Source: Verrucomicrobiota bacterium
GTDB taxonomy: Bacteria > Verrucomicrobiota > Verrucomicrobiia > Limisphaerales > JADJPG01
Length of the DNA: 64,000 nucleotides
Assembly: GCA_016713365.1 (NCBI GenBank)
Contig: JADJPG010000001.1
Location: 186,001 to 250,000 of the forward strand
Direction: 5' to 3'
Shown: one piece after another, positions 8,942 through 18,241 of the stretch
How positions within the stretch are numbered: position 1 is the first letter of the stretch
How the letters are laid out: each line of letters starts with the position of its first letter
The notes under the pieces: generated by a model
Databases searched by the model: none
Seen by the model: only the letters and a program-made list of their open reading frames with translations
What the model was told of the DNA's origin: nothing
Made by a program: the position numbers and the translations under genes

Positions 8942-8961
8942 TTGAGGAGAATTCTCCCCAA
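8942..8961. promoter_or_regulatory. 20-bp near-perfect palindrome upstream of cheA
   Basis: TTGAGGAGAA followed directly by TTCTCCCCAA forms an inverted repeat with one mismatch and no loop. It lies in the 123-bp gap between the hybrid kinase stop and the cheA start. With no spacer and no T-tract it looks more like an operator than a terminator; its binding protein is unknown. Confidence 0.3.
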
Positions 8962-8993
8962 CGCCTTTGCTTGGAATGAACCTGCCCAGGAAT

Positions 8994-11279
8994 TCATCCC
9001 GTTTTGCCCAACATTTCCGCCACCACCGTCGTCGCCTCCGCCATCCCATACGGTTTGTTCAGGATTCGCACCGCGGTGTTCTTGGAAATCTCCGCCCGCA
9101 CTTCCTCATCGAGATAACCAGACGCCAGAATGCACCGCGTCAGCGGCCAGCGTTTGGAGATCTCTTGAATCAGCTGCCATCCGTTCTTGTCCGGCATTGC
9201 GTAATCAGTCAGCACCAGATCCAGTGGCAGCTTCTGTTGCGCCAGGATCTTGATCGCCGCTTCGGCGCTGTTGGCCGTCAGCACCTGATAACCGGCCTGC
9301 TTCAGGAAACTCGCGGCAAACTCCAGGACCAGGTCCAGATCGTCGACCACCAGCAGCCGGCCGGTTCCCTTTCGAATCTGGCGGCGGACATCGGTGTCCG
9401 TGCGTGTCAGCGGACCAGTATCAATCGGCAGATAAATGCTAAACGTCGTGCCCTGGTTGACCGTGCTCTCAACTTCGATGAAACCGCCGGCCTTGCTCAC
9501 GACTGCATGGACAATCGAAAGCCCCAGCCCGGTGCCCTTCCCCTTCTCTTTCGTCGTGAAGAATGGACTGAAGATCCGCGGCAACACTTCCGGCGGAATG
9601 CCCGTGCCAGTGTCCGCCACACTGCAACGCATGAACTGCGAGTGTGATTTGCACTTGTACTTCGAGACCTGCTCGGGAGTGAGGTCGACCAGCGCATTGG
9701 TGACCGTCAGCGTGCCGCCCTTTGGCATCGCATCGTAGGCGTTGATGCAGAGGTTCAGGAGAAGCTGTGAGGCGCGGGTGTGGTCCATCTGCACCTTCAA
9801 CGCCGTCTCGGTCGGGTTCAGCTTGATTGCCACCTTCGATCGCAGCAGGCGCTTCGCAAGCGACGCCGCATCCTTGATGACTTCGTTGAAGTCGAGGACG
9901 ACCACCTTCTCGTCGGACGCGTGACTGAAGGAAAGTAACTGTTGCGTGAGACCAACCGCCCGCTCGGCCGCGCTGTCCACCTGATTGAGGCGTTCACGGG
10001 TCTCCTTGGCGATCTGGTTGTCCATGAAGGCCAGGCTCAGATTGCCGCGGATGGCGAGCAGCATGTTGTTGAAGTCATGCGCCACACCTGCCGCCAGCGC
10101 ACCGATCGTCCCCATCTTCTGCGCTTGAAAGAGCTGGCTCTGGATTCCGATAAACGCCGAGTTGTCGGTCACCTTGTAGATCAACCCACGAATGGTTCCC
10201 TCGTGCTGCCAGGGAAAGGCACTCATCACCCAATGGCGCCCGCCGGCATCCACTGACTGTAGTTCCTGCGGACGTCCCTCCGTCAGTACCAGGTTGAAAA
10301 CCCTCTCCAGTTCCGCGCGCTTCGCCGGGTCCGGGATGTAGTCCAGCAACGAACGTCCCACCTGCGGCTCGCCTTCAATCCGCAGCCAGCCGTGTTCCAC
10401 TGGCATCTTGCGCCAACCTTCATTCAAGTGCGTGAGCCGGAACTTTCCATCGAGCGTATACAGACTCGCATCGAGGGAGTTGATGATGCTCCGCACAAAA
10501 TTTTTCTCCGCGAGGAACGCATCATGAATTTTCCGTCTTGCGCTGATGTCGCGCTGGAACGCGACCGCTCCGATCAATTCTCCCTGATGATTGTGAATCG
10601 GGGAGAACGTCATCTCGACCGGGAACTGGGAGCCATCCTTGCGGACCATCGTAAGCTCGCCCACCCAGTCCGCGCCACGCGCCACACCCTCCTGATACTC
10701 GCGAGTCTTTGGCAACTCCACCGCGGCCTGGCAAAAGTCCACCGGCTGGCCCAACGCCTCTTCGATCGAGTAGCCCGTCGCGCCTTCAAACGCGGGGTTC
10801 ACAAACGTCACGCGGAACTGCGCATCCGTCAGCACCACCACATCCGGCGTGGAATCGATCGCCGCCACGAGACGTTGCGTGTGAGTTTCCAAACGCCACC
10901 GCCGGCTGGCATCCCGAATTACCAACAGCCAGCGCCGTGAATCCAACGGGACGACCTGGAGATCGGCCACCAGACACGTTCCCTCCGCACAGGTGATTCC
11001 CACCGTGCCCAACGTCTCTGCTTTCTCCGTGCCGCGCCCCAACGCCTCCCTCAACTGGGCCGCCGCGCCGGGCGCCAGCATGGGGCATTGCAACAGCCGC
11101 GCACCCACGGACAGATGAAAACGTTCCGCGGCGCGACGATTCACCTCGCACACCACGCCATCCCGGTCACAGACCAGCTGCGGATCGTCAGAATCTCCGA
11201 ACAAGTGTTGCCACCAGACGGATGGAATCGTCGCCTCGCCGGGCGTCGATTCAGAGTGGGATGCTGGTGAGGGTGACAT
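8994..11279 (-). CDS. PAS-domain hybrid histidine kinase with C-terminal receiver
   Basis: This 761-residue sensor kinase has no membrane segment and is probably cytosolic. Three PAS-like regions (about 25-130, 135-255 and 265-380) precede a HisKA domain whose H-box reads GVAHDFNNMLLAI. The HATPase follows with N-box NLCINAYDAMPKGG, G1 DTGTGIP and G2 GKGTGLGLS. A C-terminal receiver (about 640-755) shows LLVVDDLD, the phospho-acceptor in VLTDYAMPDKNGW and the conserved Lys in LNKPYG. HDFNN-type kinases of this kind are common in PVC bacteria. Its place between cheA and the HD-GYP-like regulator suggests it tunes motility, but no input signal can be read from sequence. Confidence 0.9.
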   Translation of the reverse strand: MSPSPASHSESTPGEATIPSVWWQHLFGDSDDPQLVCDRDGVVCEVNRRAAERFHLSVGARLLQCPMLAPGAAAQLREALGRGTEKAETLGTVGITCAEGTCLVADLQVVPLDSRRWLLVIRDASRRWRLETHTQRLVAAIDSTPDVVVLTDAQFRVTFVNPAFEGATGYSIEEALGQPVDFCQAAVELPKTREYQEGVARGADWVGELTMVRKDGSQFPVEMTFSPIHNHQGELIGAVAFQRDISARRKIHDAFLAEKNFVRSIINSLDASLYTLDGKFRLTHLNEGWRKMPVEHGWLRIEGEPQVGRSLLDYIPDPAKRAELERVFNLVLTEGRPQELQSVDAGGRHWVMSAFPWQHEGTIRGLIYKVTDNSAFIGIQSQLFQAQKMGTIGALAAGVAHDFNNMLLAIRGNLSLAFMDNQIAKETRERLNQVDSAAERAVGLTQQLLSFSHASDEKVVVLDFNEVIKDAASLAKRLLRSKVAIKLNPTETALKVQMDHTRASQLLLNLCINAYDAMPKGGTLTVTNALVDLTPEQVSKYKCKSHSQFMRCSVADTGTGIPPEVLPRIFSPFFTTKEKGKGTGLGLSIVHAVVSKAGGFIEVESTVNQGTTFSIYLPIDTGPLTRTDTDVRRQIRKGTGRLLVVDDLDLVLEFAASFLKQAGYQVLTANSAEAAIKILAQQKLPLDLVLTDYAMPDKNGWQLIQEISKRWPLTRCILASGYLDEEVRAEISKNTAVRILNKPYGMAEATTVVAEMLGKTG

Positions 11280-11283
11280 TGGA

Positions 11284-12558
11284 TCAGCTGTAGACGAGCA
11301 GCGCCTGGGAGATGGGACTGACGCGATTGTGATTGTTCAGCTTGTCGATGAACGTCTCGGTCAACCGCTGGCCGTCCGGAATCAAAAGCATTCCGTTCGC
11401 AGTGTAAATGCCGCGGGCGAGAATCATTCCCGGCTTCAGTTCGGACAGCATCACTTCACGTTGCCGTTTCGGAACCGTCGCCTGCGGCAGGCAACGCAGG
11501 AACGCGCGGACCGCCTCGGGATCGAACACCGTTCCGCGACCGTGCTTGATCATCTCAATCGTGGTCGCGCCATCCGCCCGGCTTTCGGAATACGCCACCG
11601 CCACACCGAGCAATCGCGCGAGCCACGGAATTTGATCTCCCGCCAGCTTGTCAGGATAACCCGCGCCATCGAACCGCTCGTGATGCGCGCGGATGATGTT
11701 CCCGACACTCGTCAGCGGATTCACAAAGCTCGCGAGCTCTTCACCAAGAATCGGATGATGCTGGACAATGGCCCGCTCCGCATCGGTGAGGCTGCCCGGC
11801 GAATCTTCCCATTGCTTGATCAACGAACGCGGAACCCCCACCAGACCGATGTCGTGCAACCAGGCGCTGACTTCCAGAATCTGTCGGTCTTCCGGCGACA
11901 GGTGCAGTCCCTCGGCCATCGCACGACAAAGTTCGTAAACCCGGCGCGCCTGGCTCCCGAGCGTCGGATAGAACGTCTGCATCGTCTTCAGGCATAACTC
12001 GACCGAGTGCTGAAGATTTTGATGTAGAGCGTCATTCAGCTGTTCCAGCTGGACCTTCTGTTCGGCCACCTTCTTCAGCTGGGTTTCCAGCTCGCCGTTG
12101 AGCTTCACCAGCTTCTCGTTCATCGCCAGCGTCGTCGCCTGCAACATCTGGTTGCGGCAGATCATCTCGTAGCGTTGAACGGCGTTCTTCACGGTCACCA
12201 GTAACTCCTCGCGCAGCCACGGCTTGACGATGAAGCGGTAGATCTCGCCCTTGTTGATCGAGTCAATCACCGTGTTGAGGCTCAATACAGCGGTGATCAG
12301 AATGCGCGTCGCATCCGGCTGCTGTTCCTTCACCAGGCCAAGGAACTCCAACCCGGTGAGCATCGGCATCTGCTGATCAGTGATCACCACGGAGAAGGCC
12401 TGTTCCTTGAGCCGCGTGAGCGCCTCGACGGCGTTCGGAGCGGTCGTGACTTGGTAGCCTTCGCGAGACAACGTATCGCGCAGCGAGACCAGCACCACAT
12501 CCTCGTCATCCACGATCAGGATGTGATGCAGTCCGTTCTCGGAAGTGTCGTGAGACAT
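11284..12558 (-). CDS. Response regulator with degenerate HD-GYP-like output domain
   Basis: This protein of about 424 residues has a receiver (about 10-125) with DDED, the acceptor aspartate in VVITDQQMPMLTGLEF and the conserved Lys in VKPW. A coiled coil (about 130-190) leads to an HD-GYP-type domain (about 195-350) with HDIG, HH, HHERFDGAGYP and an arginine-rich tail. Two usual catalytic positions look changed: the Lys of HDxGK is Leu, and the Asp of the ADxYDA segment is Val. It may therefore bind cyclic di-GMP without degrading it. ATG 12558 lies five bases after the upstream kinase stop, so the two genes are tightly coupled. Confidence 0.85.
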   Translation of the reverse strand: MSHDTSENGLHHILIVDDEDVVLVSLRDTLSREGYQVTTAPNAVEALTRLKEQAFSVVITDQQMPMLTGLEFLGLVKEQQPDATRILITAVLSLNTVIDSINKGEIYRFIVKPWLREELLVTVKNAVQRYEMICRNQMLQATTLAMNEKLVKLNGELETQLKKVAEQKVQLEQLNDALHQNLQHSVELCLKTMQTFYPTLGSQARRVYELCRAMAEGLHLSPEDRQILEVSAWLHDIGLVGVPRSLIKQWEDSPGSLTDAERAIVQHHPILGEELASFVNPLTSVGNIIRAHHERFDGAGYPDKLAGDQIPWLARLLGVAVAYSESRADGATTIEMIKHGRGTVFDPEAVRAFLRCLPQATVPKRQREVMLSELKPGMILARGIYTANGMLLIPDGQRLTETFIDKLNNHNRVSPISQALLVYS

Positions 12559-12563
12559 AGTGG

Positions 12564-14288
12564 TCAATAACTCTTGTGATTGTTGTTGCCGGTAAGATCG
12601 GCGTTCCCGTTCTCACGCGCCTCCGTTTCAGCCTCGGTGAAATCCGCCTGCGGCAGCCAGATGTGGAAGGTGGAGCCTACATCTTCCGTGGAATCCACCG
12701 TGATCGCACCGCGATGTTTCTCGGCAAAGAGCCGTGCGTTGTACAAACCGAGGCCGGAACCTTTGTTCACCGGTTTGGTCGTGAAGAACGGATCAAAGAT
12801 GGAGGCTAGATGGCGCGGCTTGATCCCGCAGCCCGTGTCCTGAATCGAGAGGCACGCCGCCGGCAGCCGGGGCAGAACTCCCTGTCGCTGGCTCATGGGT
12901 GGCAATTCACTGAAGCCGGCCGTGCGCAGCACCAATCGCCCCGCCTGCGGCATCGCATCCACGGCGTTGAGCACGAGATTGAGAACGACCTGCCGAAGCT
13001 CCACGGAATCCAAGTAAACAGGAAGCGGCTCAGCCGTGAGCTCAGTCACGAACTGCATCCGGCGAGGAATGACCTTCCGAATCAGATCGGCGATCTCGGT
13101 CGCGAGCTCGTTGAGATTGTAGTAGTTCCTTTCACCCGTTTTGCCCTGGTGAAGATTGATGATCCGATGCACCAACTGACTCGCGTGCTGGGCGTTCTTG
13201 CGAATCAGTGTCAGCCCGTCGCTGAGCTCCCGCGCGGCGCCTTCCTGATCCAGAAACGTCTCACTCAACGCATGAATGCCAGCCATCACATTGCTGAAAT
13301 CGTGCGCCAATCCCATGGTCAGGATGGACAACGTCTCCTTCCAAGCGACGCTGCTCAGCCGTTTCTCCGCGAGGGTTTGGCGGGTGACATCGAGCCAGAC
13401 GCCTTCGTAGCCGAGAAGCAGCCCGCCGCGACTGACGTTGGCCTGCCGATGTTCGAGCACGTAGGCAATCCGCCCGGTCTGGGCATGCCGAATGCGATAC
13501 GTGCAAGTGACCGGCTGGGCTGTCTGACGCGCCTGCTTGAACTGCAACCGAAGCTCTTCGACATCTCCTTCATGCACCACATCCCAAAACAACTGTGGAC
13601 GCGCCTGCCAGTCCGAGACGGTGACGCCGGTAATCTCTTCAACCTTGGCGCTGACAAACCGGAAGCTCAGATCGGAACGCTGACTGAAGATCACGCCCGG
13701 CCAGCGCTCCGTGAGCGTCTTCAACTGCGCCTCAGCGCGGAGGAGTCGCACAAACAACTGCCGTTGCGCGCTCAGCGTGCGGAGACTCTCATCCCAAGCT
13801 CCTTCCTCCAGATCCGAAAGCGGAGGAAGAATGGAGCTAAGTCGGACAGCGCTGGTGTTCCCCGTTTTGGTGATTTCCAACGAGAACCACTCCGGACCGT
13901 GCGACGCATCTGCTGGACGCAGAAGCTTCACCTCGTCAAAAGATTCGTTACCGGATTGGAGCCGCGCCGTGGTTTCCCTCCAGTTTCCGCAGCGAGCGGA
14001 AAGCAGATGCCAGAAGTTTCGCCCCAACAAATCGGAAGCCGGCTGTTCGAGCCATGCTGCCAGATCGTCACTCATTTTCGTGACCACACCGCTCGCATCC
14101 AGAATCGCCCATCCACATTCGAGCCAACTTTTCGCGTCCGCGGTCGGACCAGGGAGAAGGATGTCCGCATCGGAATCCGGGGAAGGACGTTCCGGAGGCC
14201 TGCCTCGCAATAGACCGGGCTCCCCGGGAGAATTCTCGGGGACACCATCTCCGTCAGTATCGGCGGGCAAGTTGGGTTTATCGGCCAT
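12564..14288 (-). CDS. PAS-domain sensor histidine kinase
   Basis: This is a cytosolic kinase of 574 residues. The first 50 residues are acidic and proline-rich, opening with a DTDGDGVPE stretch. Two PAS-like regions follow (about 50-150 and 190-310), then a HisKA domain with H-box LAHDFSNVMAGI. The HATPase has N-box NLVLNAVDAMPQAG, G1 DTGCGI and G2 KGSGLGLYNARL. There is no receiver of its own; the receiver plus HD-GYP-like regulator encoded five bases downstream is the obvious partner. The gene sits inside the flagellar/chemotaxis cluster. Confidence 0.9.
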   Translation of the reverse strand: MADKPNLPADTDGDGVPENSPGEPGLLRGRPPERPSPDSDADILLPGPTADAKSWLECGWAILDASGVVTKMSDDLAAWLEQPASDLLGRNFWHLLSARCGNWRETTARLQSGNESFDEVKLLRPADASHGPEWFSLEITKTGNTSAVRLSSILPPLSDLEEGAWDESLRTLSAQRQLFVRLLRAEAQLKTLTERWPGVIFSQRSDLSFRFVSAKVEEITGVTVSDWQARPQLFWDVVHEGDVEELRLQFKQARQTAQPVTCTYRIRHAQTGRIAYVLEHRQANVSRGGLLLGYEGVWLDVTRQTLAEKRLSSVAWKETLSILTMGLAHDFSNVMAGIHALSETFLDQEGAARELSDGLTLIRKNAQHASQLVHRIINLHQGKTGERNYYNLNELATEIADLIRKVIPRRMQFVTELTAEPLPVYLDSVELRQVVLNLVLNAVDAMPQAGRLVLRTAGFSELPPMSQRQGVLPRLPAACLSIQDTGCGIKPRHLASIFDPFFTTKPVNKGSGLGLYNARLFAEKHRGAITVDSTEDVGSTFHIWLPQADFTEAETEARENGNADLTGNNNHKSY

Positions 14289-14399
14289 CTAGCAATCCGT
14301 GCCTGTAACAGTTCCACGACTATCGGCGGAAAGACGGCCTCCTAAAGAGCCAAACAGCGAGCGGAAGACGGAAATATCGCGTGGACGAACAGTGACCCG

Positions 14400-14765
14400 T
14401 CAGGAGTACGACTGCCAGTGCATGCGCGCTGGCGGGAGGTAGGACTTCTGAATCTGGCGAAGGTTGCGCTGGGAACGATCGAGCGACTGCTCCTGCTCGC
14501 GGGCATCCGAACGCTTCTGTTGCAAAAGAGCTCCATTGCGTCGCTCCATTTGCATCAACTCTTCGACCATCGGACGAAAGTGCTTGTCGTGGGCGGCAGC
14601 ATCCATCCGTTGGGAGAGTTCGGTAATTCTTGGCTGCAACCTGGATTTCGCTGACTGGCAGCCCTCCACTTGATTCCATGCGCCGGATTCAATGGCGGCG
14701 CCCTCATCATCCGTCAATGAACGCCACTGACGAAACAACTCCGAAAGCTCTTCGGTCGGGCTCAT
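14400..14765 (-). CDS. FliT-like small helical protein
   Basis: This 121-residue protein is predicted to be almost entirely helical and coiled, rich in Gln, Arg and Glu. Its ATG overlaps the TGA of fliS (ATGA, 14762-14765), so the two are translationally coupled. A small helical protein directly after fliS is typically FliT, the export chaperone for FliD, and fliD lies upstream in the same cluster. The family assignment rests mainly on size, helicity and position; the sequence itself is poorly conserved. Confidence 0.6.
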   Translation of the reverse strand: MSPTEELSELFRQWRSLTDDEGAAIESGAWNQVEGCQSAKSRLQPRITELSQRMDAAAHDKHFRPMVEELMQMERRNGALLQQKRSDAREQEQSLDRSQRNLRQIQKSYLPPARMHWQSYS

Positions 14766-15220
14766 GGGCTCCGCTGTGCGACAGGATCCTCCAAGCTCGC
14801 GCCACGGGCGAGAAGCGCCGCGTCGACGTTGCCGCCACCTTGCATCATCTCGCTCCAAGCATCCCGGAGAATGGTGACATGCTTGATCACTTCGACGATC
14901 CCAGTCTCGGTTTTGCTGACGTTACTCTCCTGCAAACGTCGATCAAAGTAGTCGTAAAGACCCCGTAGCTTCTCGGAAAACTCGCCGCCTTCAGTCATGT
15001 TCAGCGACTGGTTCATCTCGTTGATGATGGCCTGAGCGCGCTGGATGTTGTTGTTGATCGTTTCGTTGAACTCTTTCGGATCATCAAGGCCAAAGCCAAG
15101 GCGCGCCTGCTCCAGGAACCGGATGATTCCGTTGTAGAGGAGGAGGACGACTTGAGCAGGGGACGCAGTCTTGGTGGCAACCTGGCGGTAGGACTGCCAG
15201 GCTTTCATCTGTGGCGACAT
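14762..15220 (-). CDS. fliS: Flagellar export chaperone FliS
   Basis: This 152-residue protein is a full-length FliS. Recognisable segments are AWQSYRQVATKTASPAQVVLLLYNG, abbreviated here to its LLLYNGIIRFLEQA core, INEMNQSLNMTEGGEFSEKL and LYDYFDRRL. FliS binds the C-terminus of flagellin in the cytoplasm and prevents premature polymerisation before export. It precedes the FliT-like gene with a 4-base overlap and lies in the same leftward cluster as flagellin and fliD. Confidence 0.93.
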   Translation of the reverse strand: MSPQMKAWQSYRQVATKTASPAQVVLLLYNGIIRFLEQARLGFGLDDPKEFNETINNNIQRAQAIINEMNQSLNMTEGGEFSEKLRGLYDYFDRRLQESNVSKTETGIVEVIKHVTILRDAWSEMMQGGGNVDAALLARGASLEDPVAQRSP

Positions 15221-15231
15221 ATGGTGCGTTC

Positions 15232-15525
15232 TCAGGACGAGGAACCACCACCGTCGGCCTGCATCTGAATCGCCAGCAGGTTCGAGATCATCCGGATCGT
15301 TTCCGGCGGAGGGTAGTTCACGTCACTGACCAGCTTGGTCGCACGTTGCACCACGTCGTCGCGAGTTTCCGGCGTATTGTTCAAAGCAGTCGTCAACGCG
15401 CGGCTGTTCTCAAAGGCCACCTCATCCTGGGCGATCTCTGCGGCGCGTTGGTCCGACTTCACCGTATACGGCGACCGAATCGGGTCCAAGTTTCTCAGAT
15501 GGAAATTAATTTCCATAAGCATCAT
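15232..15525 (-). CDS. FlgM-like protein (possible anti-sigma-28)
   Basis: This 97-residue protein is hydrophilic and helical. Its C-terminal half, from TRDDVVQRATKLVSDVNYPP to the final helix, follows the FlgM pattern: R-x-x-x-V, a helix, a G/N-Y turn and a closing hydrophobic helix. FlgM binds the flagellar sigma factor until the hook is complete. It lies 11 bp upstream of fliS in transcription order, a common neighbourhood for flgM. The match is by pattern only; it could instead be another small flagellar regulator. Start codons at 15525, 15522 and 15516 are all possible. Confidence 0.5.
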   Translation of the reverse strand: MMLMEINFHLRNLDPIRSPYTVKSDQRAAEIAQDEVAFENSRALTTALNNTPETRDDVVQRATKLVSDVNYPPPETIRMISNLLAIQMQADGGGSSS

Positions 15526-15598
15526 TCTTTCTGGCAGGCATCCGTGCTCGTTACTTCACGTTGGAGTTGGAATCGGCACATTCCACCATTCACTTAAA

Positions 15599-16339
15599 CT
15601 ATTTTGTAGCCATCGCTCTCCCCGGCATCGTTTGCACCACCGCGTGCGCCGTATACCGGCCAAACCGGCGGGGAGACTGCAAAACGCTCCGCGAATCGGA
15701 CAGCGATGTGCCCGTGTCGGGATTTCCCTCCAAATGCCGCGAGGCCGCGGCCGCTACCGTGGGAACCCGTGCATCAAACACCTCGTCAACCGCCCAGAGA
15801 ATGTGAGGTTCATCCGCATCGATCAGCTTCATGCGCCAGCCGATCAACAGCGGTTCATAGGGTCGATACTGGGTGAGTTGGGTGAACAGCACGGCATCCA
15901 CACCGAACTTGTCCCGAATCTTCTCGAAGAACTCGATTGGAAGTTTCTCCTCGGGAGTCCAGGCCGTCCGGCCAGTCAACAACCGCAGTTCCTCCGACGT
16001 GACCGAAACGACTTCAAAGCGGCGTACGCGCGCGATTTCAGCAAAAACGATCGGCTCCAGCGTTCCACGCCCGAAGGCCATGTCCCCGTCGTCAGATGCC
16101 ACAGTGACGGGTAACAAGGCGACGCGACGAATCTGTTCCGGCAAGGCAGCGTCTTCGCGAAAGACATTCGAGGGCTCGTAGCTGGGAGTCAGCGCCTGGG
16201 CAAACATGGAACGCTTCGCGCATCCCCCGGTCGCCATGGCCAGAAGCGCGACGGCAAATGCCACAAGCAGCGGCGTCCACGAAGGCCGCTCTTTCGACGT
16301 TGCCAGCACGCCACCGACAGGTTGCAAGAATCGAGTCAT
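15599..16339 (-). CDS. Predicted lipoprotein, TolB/CsgG-like fold
   Basis: This 246-residue protein has a basic start, a hydrophobic segment (about 22-37) and a possible lipobox ending ATGGC, so it is probably a lipoprotein. The body begins RRVALLPVTV and continues with a beta-alpha pattern also seen in FlgO/CsgG/TolB-N type envelope proteins. It is placed between fliD and the FlgM-like gene, which favours a flagellum-associated outer-membrane role such as FlgO-like assembly. That is an inference; I do not recognise a specific family. Confidence 0.55.
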   Translation of the reverse strand: MTRFLQPVGGVLATSKERPSWTPLLVAFAVALLAMATGGCAKRSMFAQALTPSYEPSNVFREDAALPEQIRRVALLPVTVASDDGDMAFGRGTLEPIVFAEIARVRRFEVVSVTSEELRLLTGRTAWTPEEKLPIEFFEKIRDKFGVDAVLFTQLTQYRPYEPLLIGWRMKLIDADEPHILWAVDEVFDARVPTVAAAASRHLEGNPDTGTSLSDSRSVLQSPRRFGRYTAHAVVQTMPGRAMATK

Positions 16340-16393
16340 CGCACACCTGTCGGTGCGATACCAAAATACTTTAGGAGAAAATTAGCGAAGCTC

Positions 16394-18112
16394 TCAGCCA
16401 GCGTTAATTCTGGAGAGATACTGTAGCTGCTGATTGATGTTCTGCTGAGCCGTTTCCATCGCGACGAATGTGGCAATCAGCTGTTCTCGATTGCTCTGAA
16501 CCAAGCGCTCCTGATCGTTGATTTGGTCGGTCAGGCTCTGGACCTGAGTATCAAGATTGTCTTGCTTGGCGGGAAGCGTACCGTCGTCCCCGACCGTGTT
16601 TTCGAGATAAGCAGCCAGCTGCACGGCCAATCCGTCCGTTGAATTGGTAAACAGCGATTTGACCTCGCTAAGATTGTTGGCCAGGGCTTCCTCGAGCTTG
16701 TCCGAATCCGAGAGCGAAAGATTGTTGTTATCGCCATTGGTCGCAATCCCGAGCCCTTCCAATCGTTTGATCGTTCCCGTCAGCGAAGAGAAGGTCGCGG
16801 TCACCATACGACGCAAATCCGACGCGATCGAGTAGGCTTCGCTTTCGGCCGCCAACGTTCCCGCCGTCACCTTCCCGGTGGCGTCCGTGGTGCTGGCGGT
16901 GTTGGTGTCGATGATCGCCTGCGCCTTGTTGTAGGCGTCGATGAAGTCCGTGATGACTTTACTGATTGCATCGGTATCACTCGACACGGTCACCGTCGTT
17001 TCACCGGAATCGACCACGGCGATCGACAACCCTTCAATGCCTGAAGAATCCTCGGTGATCGTATTGGAGTGGCTTGTTAACACACCACCATCGTTGATCC
17101 GATAGTGAAGATCATCTCCGCGATCCAATGTGCCCGTCGTCAAACCAGTGGCCGCCAGGAAGTTTCCCGTGACATCCTCCAGAGCGATTCCCATGTCGCC
17201 GGTAATTTTGTTGGTCAGCAGGAAGCGATCGTTGACCGTGTCATAACTCGCCGTAACGCCCGCATCCGAACTGTTGATTCGACTCAGCACATCCGAGATC
17301 GTGTCCGTGGCGTCATCAAAAGTAATCTCCACGCCGTTGATCTTGAACTTCCCCGTCCCTCCGCCGTCGGAGATTGTAGTACCTAGATTCGCGCCCGTCA
17401 GCGTCGCAGAGAGATTAGCCGATCCCAGTGACGAAGAGCTGGTAACCGTATCCGTTCCGTTGTTCGACAGCCGCATCACGGACAAAAAATTGGACGAATC
17501 CGTCGCGCTCCCGAGCACGATGGTGCTGTCGCTCGCACTGGTCAGCGAAATCTTGTCCGTGATCGGATCGTAAGAGCCCACCACATCTCCGCTCGTAGCC
17601 GTTGAAATCGCATCAAAAACCTCTTGGAGAGTATCGTCTGCTGAGATGGTCACCTGCTTGCCGTTCACCGTGAACGTGCCGGCGGTGATTGCACGCGAGA
17701 ACGAGGCGTCCTCCAGCACCACTCCAGAGACATCCGACGTCGCACTGAGTGAACCGCCGATGTTGGTGCTGCCCAATTGCACGGCTGCAGTCGCCAGCTG
17801 GCTGATGTTGATCTTGTAAGTCCCCAAGGCGGCGCCCGCCGCAGCACTCACCGTAGCGATATCCTCATCAGATGAAGTGGCCAGTCGTGAATCGAACAGG
17901 TCGCTGTCGTTGAGATCATCCACGCGGTTCTGCAGAACGCTCAACTGGGTCGCCACGCTGTCGTAGGCGGTCTTCCGGGTCAGAATGGACTGCTGCTCCG
18001 TGAACATTCGGACCTGCGGAGTCCGCTCCACCTCAACGAGTTGGTCCACGAGAGTTTTCCAATCGAAGCCCGATGCCAGCCCGGACAATCCTAAATCAAT
18101 TCCTTCAGCCAT
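16394..18112 (-). CDS. fliD: Flagellar hook-associated protein 2 (filament cap FliD)
   Basis: This 572-residue protein starts with the FliD N-terminal pattern (GLSGLASGFDWKTLVDQLV), followed by a coiled helix with RKTAYDSVATQLSVLQ. The middle is a Ser/Thr/Asp-rich variable region. The C-terminal FliD domain includes ASDLRRMVTATFSSLTG, the LGIATNGDNNNLSL motif and a final coiled coil with the usual Y-L near the end. FliD caps the growing filament and helps flagellin subunits polymerise outside the cell. It lies between flagellin and the small flagellar export genes. Confidence 0.95.
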   Translation of the reverse strand: MAEGIDLGLSGLASGFDWKTLVDQLVEVERTPQVRMFTEQQSILTRKTAYDSVATQLSVLQNRVDDLNDSDLFDSRLATSSDEDIATVSAAAGAALGTYKINISQLATAAVQLGSTNIGGSLSATSDVSGVVLEDASFSRAITAGTFTVNGKQVTISADDTLQEVFDAISTATSGDVVGSYDPITDKISLTSASDSTIVLGSATDSSNFLSVMRLSNNGTDTVTSSSSLGSANLSATLTGANLGTTISDGGGTGKFKINGVEITFDDATDTISDVLSRINSSDAGVTASYDTVNDRFLLTNKITGDMGIALEDVTGNFLAATGLTTGTLDRGDDLHYRINDGGVLTSHSNTITEDSSGIEGLSIAVVDSGETTVTVSSDTDAISKVITDFIDAYNKAQAIIDTNTASTTDATGKVTAGTLAAESEAYSIASDLRRMVTATFSSLTGTIKRLEGLGIATNGDNNNLSLSDSDKLEEALANNLSEVKSLFTNSTDGLAVQLAAYLENTVGDDGTLPAKQDNLDTQVQSLTDQINDQERLVQSNREQLIATFVAMETAQQNINQQLQYLSRINAG

Positions 18113-18179
18113 AACTCAAATTCGTTCCATTTCTCAGCAAAGCCTTTGCCACACTGGAGGATTTCTTCATCCCACAAAC

Positions 18180-18213
18180 GAAGACTCGGGCGGCACCAAA
18201 GCGCCGCCCGAGT
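18180..18213 (-). terminator. Terminator after flagellin
   Basis: A perfect 11-bp GC-rich stem (18184-18194 with 18203-18213) encloses an 8-base loop in the gap between the flagellin stop codon and fliD. The minus-strand tail is only moderately T-rich, so it may be partly read through into fliD. Confidence 0.6.
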
Positions 18214-18241
18214 TGCTTACCGCGATACGAACTGCGCGCTT

